A stretch of DNA of 64,000 bases from positions 1,708,501 through 1,772,500 of the forward strand of contig CANLEH010000001.1 in NCBI GenBank assembly GCA_947489665.1, written 5' to 3'. The position numbers and the translations under genes are program-made. The notes below the pieces were generated by a model. It was given only the letters and a program-made list of their open reading frames with translations. It was not told the origin of the DNA and searched no databases. This document shows, one piece after another, positions 23,662 through 33,073 of the stretch (positions are counted from its first letter, which is position 1; each line of letters begins with the position of its first letter). Source of the DNA: an uncultured Roseicyclus sp. GTDB taxonomy: Bacteria; Pseudomonadota; Alphaproteobacteria; Rhodobacterales; Rhodobacteraceae.

Positions 23662-26602
23662 TTGAGAAATTTGCGCCGCTCAGAACTCTTTGCTCGGACT
23701 CATTCAAGTGGCGAATGGAGTGGCCACCTGCCATCAAGTTTACACGACAGAGATAGAGGCCAATGCCACGCCCGCCGCTCGATTTGCGTGTGAAGAACAT
23801 CTTGAAAAGACTCTCTTGATCCAACGGATCAATCCCCGGCCCGTTATCGGCAACAATAACCTTTCCATCGTCGGCCGAGAGGAACACTTCCGGATTTTCA
23901 ACATGAGAATTTACCAACCAATAGACACTGTTGTTCACCAGATTGACAAAGACTGGCAGAATTCTGGAAGGTTGTTCCTCTAGAGAGAGGGACTTAAAGT
24001 CCTCGGACGCATGAATTTCGATCCCTCGGCTTTCTGAAACAACCCTAAAGAAGCGCTTCAAGTAGTCTATGATTTCTTGGCCTGTCATAGTTCGTCTAGT
24101 TCGCGAACCCGACACTTTGAGCGGTGAGAGGAAATCGAGTTGTTGACTGAGCGCCTCAAACCCTTCTTCAACTAGATGAGTTCCAGGTACATCTCCAACC
24201 GCCTTGATCTGTCGAAGACCTTCCCGGACCATGCGCTCATTGCTACTGAATTCATGCCCTAAAATTTCGACCGTTACTCCCAACTGTGCCACTTGATTTA
24301 GCTGATTAAGGTCGTCGCGAAGCGCGGCGTTATCTGCAATCCCTTGTCTTGCAATGAGCTCAATGTTGATGTTCTCACTCATGACCTCAAGCGTGTCCAA
24401 GTAAGATTGGAATGTGTCTTCGTTCTCCGCGTCCAGCTTCGCCTGCAGCAATTTCATTTGTTCGAGCGCTTCGTCTAGACCAAGGCGCTTCAATCGAACT
24501 TGCTCCACGAGTGGCATTGCCAGCGAATGAAAGATTTTGTTGCGCTCGTCGAAGAGAGCGTTCACGCGATCTCGTTCTGAACCTTGCAGCTCGTCTATGG
24601 ATTTACGCCAACTTCTTAGTCGCGATTGAAGCCGGCTCGCATGACTGTTCAGCTGCTTTTGCGCAAGCTCTTCAGGCTTTGCAGGATTGATTTTCTCAAT
24701 AGCTGTCGCCCGCCTGTCCTCTAACAGTTTGATACGTTCCTGCATTTCGGTAAACAAAGCTCTGAAACGTCGGTAGTCCTCTTCTGCCGACCCAAGCCTA
24801 GATGGAGCTCCTGACAACCTAAGATCACTCAAGCGCTCGCTCAAACTATCAATTGTTGATTGTGCATCCTCAAGCTGTTGTTGGTTTTCAATCGATATTT
24901 CAGTCACAACCTGGCTTGTGCTCTCATACAAGTCCATGAGAGCTGGCAAGGCTTTCCTTAGCCGGACACGAAACTTCCGAGCGTTCTTCTTCGCAAGCTC
25001 TCGCCGCTCGGCCTCAGCTTTTTCTGCGAGGTTTCTCGCTTGTATCTCTGGTAGTATTTCCTTGCGTAGGCTTGAGTTGCTCCCGAAATATTCATAGGCC
25101 GCACGCTTGAGAATATTCATTACTAAAGCTCGCAGTGCTTTTGCACTGCGGTTGTCGATAAACCCTTCTCGCCCAGCCTTGTCTCGAAGGTTTGGGTTCC
25201 TTTCTCTAGAAATCGCCACCCGACCAAACATCCGGCGCGCGTTCCAGTATTCCCGGCCAGCGTTGATGCTGCGATTGGTTTCGATCTGAAAGAAATCATT
25301 GTCGACGCGACCGTAAGGTAGCACCCTGAGGCCATTTCGAAACAGCAGGAATCCACCGTGTTGATCTGCAAGCGACTCGAACCGAGCCCAGTCTGCATCG
25401 GACAAATTCGAGTTGGTTCTGGTCCGTTCATATGTTGCGACGTGAATGCCAAATGGTCCCACAAAAGTTGTGGGACCATTTGGCAGCTTGAAGTCTTTCG
25501 GTGGGTAGATGACATAGTCGGAACCGAGTTTGCGCCATTCCCCAAAGGCTTTCACCTGCCCACGAAAGACGCCGTCAGCATCAACATTTCCCGATAGGAC
25601 ATGCTCTAGTTCTTCGGTAACGGCCCGGTTTATGACATCTCGTTCGTCCTCGACGACGGGTTTTGCGATTTCACCAACCCAAGTTTTCACCTCATAGGTA
25701 AAATCAGGGTCGAAAGCATTGTGTTCATTGGAATCAGGATCAACATAAGGGTCGGTAAAGGCAGACAACGTCGAGAAAAAGGCCTCTCTTATTTTGTCAA
25801 CATTTCCGTCAGGCTCGATCGAGGGCAACTGAGCTCTGAGATCGTAGTTGATCTCAGAGACGATAAGTGCAGTTCCATGTTCTTTTTCGCCTTTCCACAC
25901 AGACCAAGGTTCGAAATGCTTATCTTCGAATACCGCGTTGATGATCGTACCGGCTATTCGGTTGGATGGAGGCTCTATTTCTGGATCAGACTCCTGCACA
26001 ACCCGGTCATATGTTTCCCAAGCAACCTTCAAACGCTTAGCCCTCTCAGGCTCAGTAGGCGACCCCCATAGGTTGTCTGTAAGGCTATCAAACAACCCAG
26101 GAAGCAATTGACTAAGTTCGCTCTTTTTTTCGAACCGTGTTACTGGAATTTGAATGTCTGATAGGACCAAGTACGGGTTCTCAAAGATCCTCCAGTCTAG
26201 AAGTGCGGCAACAAAATTCTCACCTTTGCGTTTGGTTACAACCAATAGCAAAGGTCCAAGATTGGCTGAGGACAAGCGCCCGATGCCCTTCTGTCCCTGT
26301 TTGGAGCGTTTTTTTAGCCCGTTCCGGTCTTTCTCATCGGACAGCTCGTTATCAATCTTCGAGTCGGTGCCAATCACTAGCCACCGGTTGAGAAACTCTT
26401 CGTAGTTCATACCGTGGCCATCATCGAAAATAGCTGCCACAGGTTCAGGGTCATCATATATGTGGAGACTTACGTTCCGGGCATATGCGTCATACGCGTT
26501 CTTCCACAGTTCCGAAACGGCGGTGGGGCAATCTGCAATTTGTTCTCGCCCCAGATGGTCGACTGTCCGAGCTAGGGTTCGAAATGCTTGTGTTTCAATC
26601 AT
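23633..26602 (-). CDS. dual-GHKL protein: MORC/Hsp90-like ATPase fused to histidine-kinase module
   Basis: 989 residues. The N-terminal GHKL ATPase has the N-box 'ELWKNAYDA' (Glu31, Asn35, Asp38), G1 'DDGHGM' (60-65) and G2 'GQKGIGRLSS' (103-112), as in MORC/MutL-type ATPases. A long helical, coiled-coil middle (about 530-770) follows. Near residue 783 is a histidine box-like 'EILGHEFSSN', then a second GHKL fold: N-box 'NLVNNSVYW' (about 887), G1 'DNGPG' (about 919), F-box 'LFKMFFTRKSSG' and G2 'GGRGIGLYL' (about 943). The start overlaps the methyltransferase stop (ATGA, 26599-26602). MORC-type ATPases are known partners in bacterial restriction-modification islands; the fusion to a kinase end beside a receiver protein suggests a signalling relay in defence. 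Confidence 0.85.
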   Translation of the reverse strand: MIETQAFRTLARTVDHLGREQIADCPTAVSELWKNAYDAYARNVSLHIYDDPEPVAAIFDDGHGMNYEEFLNRWLVIGTDSKIDNELSDEKDRNGLKKRSKQGQKGIGRLSSANLGPLLLVVTKRKGENFVAALLDWRIFENPYLVLSDIQIPVTRFEKKSELSQLLPGLFDSLTDNLWGSPTEPERAKRLKVAWETYDRVVQESDPEIEPPSNRIAGTIINAVFEDKHFEPWSVWKGEKEHGTALIVSEINYDLRAQLPSIEPDGNVDKIREAFFSTLSAFTDPYVDPDSNEHNAFDPDFTYEVKTWVGEIAKPVVEDERDVINRAVTEELEHVLSGNVDADGVFRGQVKAFGEWRKLGSDYVIYPPKDFKLPNGPTTFVGPFGIHVATYERTRTNSNLSDADWARFESLADQHGGFLLFRNGLRVLPYGRVDNDFFQIETNRSINAGREYWNARRMFGRVAISRERNPNLRDKAGREGFIDNRSAKALRALVMNILKRAAYEYFGSNSSLRKEILPEIQARNLAEKAEAERRELAKKNARKFRVRLRKALPALMDLYESTSQVVTEISIENQQQLEDAQSTIDSLSERLSDLRLSGAPSRLGSAEEDYRRFRALFTEMQERIKLLEDRRATAIEKINPAKPEELAQKQLNSHASRLQSRLRSWRKSIDELQGSERDRVNALFDERNKIFHSLAMPLVEQVRLKRLGLDEALEQMKLLQAKLDAENEDTFQSYLDTLEVMSENINIELIARQGIADNAALRDDLNQLNQVAQLGVTVEILGHEFSSNERMVREGLRQIKAVGDVPGTHLVEEGFEALSQQLDFLSPLKVSGSRTRRTMTGQEIIDYLKRFFRVVSESRGIEIHASEDFKSLSLEEQPSRILPVFVNLVNNSVYWLVNSHVENPEVFLSADDGKVIVADNGPGIDPLDQESLFKMFFTRKSSGGRGIGLYLCRVNLMAGGHSIRHLNESEQRVLSGANFSIDFRGVRFD

Positions 26603-27750
26603 TGAAACTCGTTTCTTAGAGCTGGCTCGAATTCTGTATCGGACACGCTCGGTCTGTCTGAATCGCTTGCAATCAGATGTTTCCTGATTGCACTGGTTAG
26701 AACCCTCCCCAGTTCGACGGGAACGGCATTGCCAATTTGTCGTCCTGCCGCGGTCAGGCCGCCCTCAAACACTATGTGATCAGGAAATGTTTGAATCCTC
26801 GCGGCCTGCCTTGCGGTAATGCCATGATGCTCGGTTGGGTGGACAAAACGGCCCTTAGACGGGTTGATGCAAGCGGTAGTCATCGTAGGCGCAGGTTTGC
26901 TAGGATCTATTCGACCGTAAACGTCTTTATGCCCATCATGATCTTTGTGACATGCGAGCAACCTTCCGGAGTCTTTTCTACTACCGCCATTAATGGGTGT
27001 GTTCTTAAATGCTTGGATTAGTTCAGTACCATGGTTCATGTGTATGTTGTTTGCATCGCTGTCAGACGCCGGATCAAAAACGCGGCCACAAGATACCCAA
27101 GGCTCCAATCCATCGATTGCCCTGGCTGGATCGGAGTGCGTTTGTCTTGGGGGCCAAGAGAATTGTGGCGGAACCTGCACATCACGTCGAATACCCAGAA
27201 CGAAAACGCGTTTTCTCCTTTGTGGAACGCCGAAATCACGTGCGTCGAGAACAGTTGGCTGACGTACATCGTAGCCAGCCCGTTCACCCTCGTCATAGAA
27301 TTTATCTAGGTAGGGCTTGTGGCGATCCCATAAAATGCCGGGAACGTTCTCCATCAGAAACACCCGGGGTTTCAGTGCTTTGACGAAGTCAAAGTAGGCA
27401 TGAACCAGTTCATTCCGAGGGTCGTTAACACCAGCATCTAGAATTCTGTGCGTGGAAAATCCTTGGCAGGGTGGACCACCCAGTACCAAATCGCACGATC
27501 TATCTCGGCAATACAAATCTGCGATTTCTACCGGATCGTACTCGAGGATGCTGTGATCGAGCACAACAGGGCTAGCGCCGTTAGACGAATTGAACACGTT
27601 CCGTTTGTAGGTTTGAACGGCGAATTTCTCGTTCTCAATAGCGAACTTAACATCGAAACCTGATCGTATCGCACCGAGCGAAAACCCGCCTGCGCCAGCG
27701 AACAAGTCGACGGCTGTTGGCAGTGATCCACTTTGATTGTTGTCGAACAT
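26599..27750 (-). CDS. DNA (cytosine-5) methyltransferase
   Basis: 383 residues with all main motifs: I 'DLFAGAGGFSLG' (15-26), IV 'GGPPCQGFS' (catalytic Cys95), VI 'ENVPG', VIII 'RRKRVFVLG', IX 'TARQAARIQTFPD' and X 'GRQIGNAVP'. It should methylate cytosine in a short DNA sequence using SAM. It is first in a three-gene operon (ATGA-coupled) with the dual-GHKL protein and the receiver-like protein. No cognate restriction endonuclease is recognisable nearby, so it may protect self DNA from an effector carried by the partners. No ribosome-binding site was clearly seen before the ATG at 27750. Confidence 0.95.
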   Translation of the reverse strand: MFDNNQSGSLPTAVDLFAGAGGFSLGAIRSGFDVKFAIENEKFAVQTYKRNVFNSSNGASPVVLDHSILEYDPVEIADLYCRDRSCDLVLGGPPCQGFSTHRILDAGVNDPRNELVHAYFDFVKALKPRVFLMENVPGILWDRHKPYLDKFYDEGERAGYDVRQPTVLDARDFGVPQRRKRVFVLGIRRDVQVPPQFSWPPRQTHSDPARAIDGLEPWVSCGRVFDPASDSDANNIHMNHGTELIQAFKNTPINGGSRKDSGRLLACHKDHDGHKDVYGRIDPSKPAPTMTTACINPSKGRFVHPTEHHGITARQAARIQTFPDHIVFEGGLTAAGRQIGNAVPVELGRVLTSAIRKHLIASDSDRPSVSDTEFEPALRNEFQ

Positions 27751-28481
27751 TCTAACCCGTTTTTCGGTGCTTTAAAGCACAAATCTGTGTGCGACACCAA
27801 GCGCTTGTTTCTCGCCCAGCCTAAATTCAAAAAGGAGCTCGCTTGACTCCGCTCGTACGCTCGCAAGGTGGACTGTAGCAAGGTCGGCACCAGCTACCCA
27901 GCGGTTGCTACGAGCAGGATTGCTCCCGTGAGCCAAGTCATTCGGCCCAGCACCTTGATCCGGGCCGCTTGGATGTAGAGCCTATTCTTTCTGCGGTCTC
28001 AAGATTTGGTTGCGGTCAAGGCTTGTTGTGTGTGTCGTGCGCGTGCAGCGAATGTCTCCTTTGACGCGCCGTGCCGCAGGACGTCTACCTCGGTCGAACG
28101 TCGGCTCTGGGGCGAACTCATCTCTGCTCGAAGGAGAGGTCCGCGTTCGTTTGTCATGGTGGAGTCACGTGTGTCAGCTTGGCGTGCTACACTCTCCGAA
28201 ATGTAGTACGTTCCTTTTGTGGTCCTTCTGGAGAAGCTTAGAGAACACGCAAGATGTGCGCTGTGTGACAGCGCAACTTAGCTCGGCCCTTAAACGGCCC
28301 TCGGGAAGGGGGGCACGCTGCCCCCCGTTCCATCCCCCAGCCCCAAGCGCAATCAATACGCAATTGTGCCTCAAGCGACATCACGTTGGATTTTGGCATC
28401 ACTACACGAGCAAAACACGTCTCATCACGTTGACACTATCAGACGTTCCTGCACACGCTCGGCGTGCCTAATATCAGTACA
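27751..28481. other. 730-bp divergent intergenic region
   Basis: Lies between the leftward methyltransferase operon and the rightward HD-domain gene and must hold both promoters. Open frames here are Arg/Cys/Ser-rich shadows. The right half contains a strong GC hairpin (annotated separately) followed by a C-rich stretch and AT-rich DNA. That layout is compatible with a mobilisation origin or a regulatory leader. Confidence 0.4.
28304..28331. repeat. GC-rich hairpin, candidate oriT or structured leader
   Basis: GGGGGGCA (28308-28315) pairs with TGCCCCCC (28319-28326) around a CGC loop. Outer GGAA/TTCC (28304-28307 and 28328-28331) extends it past a one-base bulge. It is followed by a C-rich tract, not a T-run, so it is a poor terminator. 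It lies 150 bp before the HD-domain gene. Stable GC hairpins near AT-rich DNA are common in oriT regions of mobilisable elements; the relaxase gene, however, is 3 kb away. Confidence 0.4.
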
Positions 28482-30683
28482 ATGAGTAGAAGCGTGGATA
28501 CACGAAGCCTTAGCCATCCTCGAGCCGTTACGTCCATCAAGGACCCGGTTCACGGAAGCATAAGTCTGACAAGTTTCGAACGAGAAGTGGTTGATGGCGA
28601 ACAATTTCAACGCCTGCATCAAATTCTGCAAAACTCAACAACTTATGTCGCCTATCCGGCCAATAAGAACAGTCGGTTTTGCCACTCGCTAGGTGTGTGT
28701 CACCTGTCCGGAACGCTATTCGCAAATGCACTGAGAAACGCGACAAAAAGCGATCTTGAGGACTTCATTGAGCAGATTGCTCAATTCTTTATTCACGCGC
28801 AACTGATGCCCGGAAGCTACCGTTCTGAAGACCTAGTTTCGGCATGGAAACAGACCATATCCGGTCATTCGGGTTTCAGGCACAGGCCCACGTTACGTTA
28901 CGAAAATGGTCACCCACTCGAGAGCCTGAGCTTGCGAAGCGAATACCCTCATGACGAACGCCGGCAAGACCGAAAGTTCAGAGCTGGGTTTGTCGTAGAC
29001 ACGATCTGGCAAGCAATTAGGATCTGTGGCCTGGTGCATGACATCGGGCACCTGCCGATGAGCCACTCCCTAGAAGGCGCAGTTGAGAAATTTGAGCCTC
29101 GCTTCCGTAAATTTATCAAGCAGGGAACAGCACCCTCTAAGGCCAAAAGGAAAGAAATCGAGCGTACCCTTGATTCCGCGTGGGATACGCTTTTAGGCAA
29201 GGCAGAGTACGACTCACTTTTTGTAGAACTTCAGGGGGTGCTGGCAGCCGTCTACAACGCTGAGCAAATTTCAGAGATCAGAAGCCTATTCGCAAGCTTC
29301 CCAGAGCATGAAAAACGAAGCCTTCTAATTCTCTATTCTCTACAAGAAAATGGCATTTATGGATTTACTGGGCATCTTGCGGAATATCGGAAGCTTATCT
29401 ATCGCATTGCACATTTGATTTTGTTGTCAAGCTTAAGCACTGAGTATAGTGGCGGGCAAGAGGTGCCTGGCCCAAAAAACTCTGCGTTTCGGTTTCTGAA
29501 ATTGATTATCGCGGGTACCATCGACGCTGATCGGATGGACTATACGGTAAGAGATGGGATGAGTTGCGGCAGTGAAATTGGGCAATATAGCGCGGTCGAT
29601 ATTCTGGAAGCAGCGACACTATTTCGAGACAAAAGAGATCAAAGATTCAAGATAGGGTATTTTTATCGATCCCTTCCTGAGATTGAGAACTATTTTTCGC
29701 AACGGCACCTGGGCTACAAGCATCTCATATATCATAGAACGTCATCACGCACTGAAACTGCCCTGCAATACGCAACGGCTTCGATCTTTGAGTATTGCTT
29801 GGCGCACCCAACAGATCCCATCACCCAGTACTTCGCGAGACTAGGATTTGTCCGCGAAAAATCAGGAAAACTGGACGCTGTATTTCCGGTAAGCCTAGTT
29901 GGTGTCGATGGTATTAATTCAGATATCCCTCTTCTTGATGACTCAAAATTCCGAAGTTTTCTTGATTGGACACTGGAGGCTCTAAAAGCAAAGCTACCAC
30001 CCAGTTTTGATGTGGGCGACGGACTGGAAGCCCAAATAGTTTTGTTGCTTCAAGTTGTCCTGCGCCGGAAATTTGAACATGTATACGACCCCTTTAAAGA
30101 CACTAGCATTACGCCACGCGCGATCCTGGCGCTCGATCGGTTGTGTGGCGCGTTTACAGCTGAAGAGCGGAATGGACAGTATAAAGCGCTTCTTCAGCTT
30201 ACACTTCAAGAACGCTATGAGCTCATAAGGCGCGCGATTGTCAAGCATGAGACACTGCGCAACGAAGTTTTGAAACTGGCAATGTCTTCCCTTAACGACG
30301 AAATAGCTGGCCGAGCGCTTATTCTTACATCTACGCAAAAACCCAAAATATATGATCATGACTTTTCTCAAACAAAAGGAGAGGAGATCTACCTTACCTA
30401 TAATGGAGTTCGGGAAGATGAATTTGTGACAGTTAAGCCTGTGATACACCCATCTGTAACTCTGCGTGCAATGAGTTCAATTTACGAGAAGGAATTTCGC
30501 TTTAATTTCTATTTTATTTCTGATAATTTAAAATCGAATGAATGCCTTATTTCCGCAATTAACGATGCGATGGATAACGCATTTCTTTCTGGTTTGCCAC
30601 CAGCTATACGACACGCTGCAAAGTCCGCGACGGAAGCAGCACGGACTTTGCAAGAAAGGAATGAAGAAGATGTGCCTACCTGA
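28482..30683 (+). CDS. HD-domain phosphohydrolase, SAMHD1/dGTPase-like
   Basis: 733 residues. N-terminal motifs of dNTP triphosphohydrolase-type HD proteins: 'IKDPVHGSI', 'FQRLHQI', 'RFCHSLGVCHL' (first metal His), 'GLVHDIGHLPMSHSLE' (HD pair and downstream His) and 'GTIDADRMDYTVRD' (last metal Asp). These enzymes hydrolyse dNTPs to nucleosides and triphosphate; family members deplete dNTPs during phage infection. The C-terminal third is unassigned. Start: ATG 28482 preferred, GTG 28464 possible; neither has a clear ribosome-binding site. It overlaps the following small gene by 14 bp. Low GC compared with the chromosome flanks suggests acquisition as cargo. Confidence 0.85.
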   Translation: MSRSVDTRSLSHPRAVTSIKDPVHGSISLTSFEREVVDGEQFQRLHQILQNSTTYVAYPANKNSRFCHSLGVCHLSGTLFANALRNATKSDLEDFIEQIAQFFIHAQLMPGSYRSEDLVSAWKQTISGHSGFRHRPTLRYENGHPLESLSLRSEYPHDERRQDRKFRAGFVVDTIWQAIRICGLVHDIGHLPMSHSLEGAVEKFEPRFRKFIKQGTAPSKAKRKEIERTLDSAWDTLLGKAEYDSLFVELQGVLAAVYNAEQISEIRSLFASFPEHEKRSLLILYSLQENGIYGFTGHLAEYRKLIYRIAHLILLSSLSTEYSGGQEVPGPKNSAFRFLKLIIAGTIDADRMDYTVRDGMSCGSEIGQYSAVDILEAATLFRDKRDQRFKIGYFYRSLPEIENYFSQRHLGYKHLIYHRTSSRTETALQYATASIFEYCLAHPTDPITQYFARLGFVREKSGKLDAVFPVSLVGVDGINSDIPLLDDSKFRSFLDWTLEALKAKLPPSFDVGDGLEAQIVLLLQVVLRRKFEHVYDPFKDTSITPRAILALDRLCGAFTAEERNGQYKALLQLTLQERYELIRRAIVKHETLRNEVLKLAMSSLNDEIAGRALILTSTQKPKIYDHDFSQTKGEEIYLTYNGVREDEFVTVKPVIHPSVTLRAMSSIYEKEFRFNFYFISDNLKSNECLISAINDAMDNAFLSGLPPAIRHAAKSATEAARTLQERNEEDVPT

Positions 30684-30984
30684 GACGCGCCAGGCGTATG
30701 TGGTGCTTAGAGCTTTTGAACAAGCGGCTAAGCCAGTCACCAACCCCGAACTACGAGAAAAGATTGGGGGTCTCCTTAAACCATTTGACCTGGAATTTGT
30801 TGAAGATCTTGGCCCGGATCGATTGGAGAAAATTCTGTTTAAATTTGCGAAAGGCAGTGCAACAGCGGTGGATGTACATGGTAAACGATTCATTACATCA
30901 GAAGGTGTTGCTCTGCGTAGTGCGATTGAGCCTATTGTTCTCGCTGACTTTCCCGAACTTGTCGATGAAGTAGAACCTGCGTGA
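30670..30984 (+). CDS. small hypothetical protein coupled to the HD enzyme
   Basis: 104 residues, soluble ('TRQAYVVLRAFEQAAKPVTNPELREKIGGLLKPFDLEFVEDLGPDRLEKILFKFAKGSATAVDVHGKRFITSEG'). The start at 30670 has AAAGGA about 9 bases upstream and lies inside the end of the HD gene, so the pair is coupled. The alternating helix-strand pattern could be a winged helix. It may be a regulator or immunity factor of the HD enzyme; function unknown. Confidence 0.65.
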   Translation: MCLPETRQAYVVLRAFEQAAKPVTNPELREKIGGLLKPFDLEFVEDLGPDRLEKILFKFAKGSATAVDVHGKRFITSEGVALRSAIEPIVLADFPELVDEVEPA

Positions 30985-31361
30985 TTGATGCTAACTGTAC
31001 AATTCGCTCTTGCGCTCCCCGTGCCGCTTAGGACGATTGATTGACCAAAAGAGTCGCGCGCCGAAGGCGACAATAGGCTCGCATCTCCTCACATCATTGT
31101 TTGATCGTTTCTTCGTTAGTATCCAAACATGAAGTTGACCTTGTCTTTTATTGGTTATCGCCGCAAGAGGTGTGTGCTTGTGCTGGACCCCAAAGTATCA
31201 GTCAATTCAGCTTGTTGATTAGGTGCCAATCAAATGCGTATCCAGCCAATACTGGACTCAGATCAAGCGAATTCTGCTCATGGTCAATCGCCGTAGCTAG
31301 CTTAGCGTCCGACACTCGGGCCATCTCTGTTGCGAGTGTGTCGTGGCCGGTTGTTCGGTTG
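30985..31361. other. intergenic region between HD pair and relaxase 3' end
   Basis: About 375 bp at a convergent junction. No gene with a ribosome-binding site was found on either strand and no strong terminator hairpin was recognised. It is the natural border between the defence-like cargo and the mobilisation operon. Confidence 0.35.
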
Positions 31362-32627
31362 TTATCTTCGCTTTCTGTAGACTTCTCGGCGTTCCTTTTT
31401 CTCAGGTTGCACGGCCGTTAGGACTTTGATGTCCTGTTCAAGCTCTTTCTTTGTGGACTTTCGTTCAACTGAAGCGGACCCGGCACTTTGTATTTGCTTC
31501 TTTCGATGAGCTTCGTGCGCAGCCTTTAGTTTGGCTCTTTCGCTCTCATCGCGGCGTTTAGCGTTCTCAGCTTCGATCTGGTTCTGCGCTTTAATTTGCT
31601 TTCGCTTGCCCGTTACCCAATCGAACAGCCCCCGTACACCCGTCCGAACTCGCGCATCTCTGGCCGCTTGCTCGGCCAGTGACCGCTCAGTTTGTCGTCC
31701 CTCAAGCCTTTGCGTTTCTGCCTGGCGCGAATTTCGCGCTGCTTGTTGATCAGTACGCAGCCGTTCGAGCTTTTGTTTGGCAGCTTGGTGTTGCTCTTCC
31801 TGTAGCTCAAGCAGGCGGTCTGTGACGCGCTGTGCCGCAACTCGATGCGCTTCAATCTTTGATGGCAGATCGTCAGGTTGGCCCAAGCGGTCCCGTACCT
31901 GCTTTGCTTTCAAGCCAGTGTAACGCGACACCGCGTATGCTTCGCCGTTGTGATCGACGGCGACATGCCCACGCCGATCACCGCGTGCCAAGATCAACCC
32001 ATGAGCCTTGAGTGCGTTTGCAAATCCAGTTTTTCCATCAGAGATCGACCAAGCATCTTGGAACACCTCTTTCATCTTCGTTGGGTCACGCTTGACTCGC
32101 TTGCACTGTTGCCACTCCTGCAGGGTGAAATTGCGCGGATCGCGTTCTTCATGCCGCACAAATCCGCGCGGCATTTTCCATCCGTGATCTAGATAAAAGT
32201 CGCGCGCAACCTCTTGAAGCTTGGTTTTGGTGAATGAAAGTTGCACCGCTCGCATGTTTTCAATATCGATGCGGCACCACACGCTATGGGCATGCCGCCG
32301 CATTTGACCGTCTTCACCGATCTTCTCATGAAAGACGATGGCACGTGGCTGGCCTTCCAAGCCTAGGGCCTTCTCCGCACGGTTCACAGCGTCTTCAAAA
32401 TCCTCGGTACGGGCTTTCGCATCTTGTGGCGGATTGAGACTTAACGAAAACAGGTGCTGTTTGCATTTGGTACCACGGCTGATCGCATAGCTTTCCTGAA
32501 ACGCGGAATGCAGGTCATTGGACGCAAAGCCACGCATATCATGAACAACAACCCGCTCGTTGTCGTCTTTGAGCAGGTGCCTTGCAAGGTCACGCCCACC
32601 GCCGCGCTGGTTGCCGACTAGGATCAC
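31362..32627 (-). CDS. relaxase / mobilisation nuclease
   Basis: 421 residues. N-terminal relaxase domain starts 'VGNQRGGGRDLARHLLKDD' and has the metal-binding region 'VFHEKIGEDGQMRRHAHSVWCRID' style motif (His100, His112, His114). The C-terminus (about 250-421) is a long, highly charged helix. Relaxases nick oriT and lead the strand into a recipient. I do not see a clear N-terminal catalytic Tyr, so the exact MOB class is uncertain. Its start overlaps the mobC stop (ATGA, 32624-32627). Confidence 0.85.
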   Translation of the reverse strand: MILVGNQRGGGRDLARHLLKDDNERVVVHDMRGFASNDLHSAFQESYAISRGTKCKQHLFSLSLNPPQDAKARTEDFEDAVNRAEKALGLEGQPRAIVFHEKIGEDGQMRRHAHSVWCRIDIENMRAVQLSFTKTKLQEVARDFYLDHGWKMPRGFVRHEERDPRNFTLQEWQQCKRVKRDPTKMKEVFQDAWSISDGKTGFANALKAHGLILARGDRRGHVAVDHNGEAYAVSRYTGLKAKQVRDRLGQPDDLPSKIEAHRVAAQRVTDRLLELQEEQHQAAKQKLERLRTDQQAARNSRQAETQRLEGRQTERSLAEQAARDARVRTGVRGLFDWVTGKRKQIKAQNQIEAENAKRRDESERAKLKAAHEAHRKKQIQSAGSASVERKSTKKELEQDIKVLTAVQPEKKERREVYRKRR

Positions 32628-33073
32628 TGCAATTTTTCCGGTTTGAGACCAAGGGCTTGAACCAAGTCGCTACGCATGGCCTTGACGTCTGACAGCGTTT
32701 GACGGATTTCCGCGACAATGTCGTCGTCCACAGCAAAGCGCCCTTCGTCAACCGCGAGCATCAGGCGATGCATGTTGTTGTAGATGCCGGAACGCCCAAA
32801 CAGCCCGAGGACACGACCCAAAGCCTCGTAATCCTTCACCGGAAACTTGCCGCGCGTCTTCCGTGGCTTCGTTTTCCCGCCGAACAACCGTTCGCGGATG
32901 TAAGCACTGCGCGAAATACCCGCCGCATCCCGCTGCAACTGTTCTTTCTCTTCTTCCGTTACGCGGAACGAGATTGTCTGCGTCGGCGCATCCTTTGCCG
33001 AAGCCGATGAAGTTATCGGTTGAGGTTCATTTACCCCCAGAAAAATCGTCTTAAGAGGTGTCTTCCCGATCAT
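32624..33073 (-). CDS. mobC: MobC-like relaxosome protein (ribbon-helix-helix)
   Basis: 149 residues. A ribbon-helix-helix-like start ('TISFRVTEEEKEQLQRDAAGISRSAYIRERLFG') is followed by a helical domain ('ALGRVLGLFGRSGIYNNMHRLMLAVDEG'), as in MobC/relaxosome accessory proteins that bind oriT and recruit the relaxase. Coupled to the relaxase by ATGA, and its own start overlaps the stop of the preceding 47-residue frame (ATGA, 33070-33073). Symbol given by family resemblance. Confidence 0.85.
   Translation of the reverse strand: MIGKTPLKTIFLGVNEPQPITSSASAKDAPTQTISFRVTEEEKEQLQRDAAGISRSAYIRERLFGGKTKPRKTRGKFPVKDYEALGRVLGLFGRSGIYNNMHRLMLAVDEGRFAVDDDIVAEIRQTLSDVKAMRSDLVQALGLKPEKLQ

Noticed and set aside
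21742-27750. Classical restriction-modification system
   Set aside because: The methyltransferase is clear but no restriction endonuclease motif could be seen in the neighbouring proteins.
28006-28471. Rightward open frames upstream of the HD gene
   Set aside because: Arg/Cys-rich low-complexity products without start signals; the segment is better read as a divergent promoter region with a hairpin.
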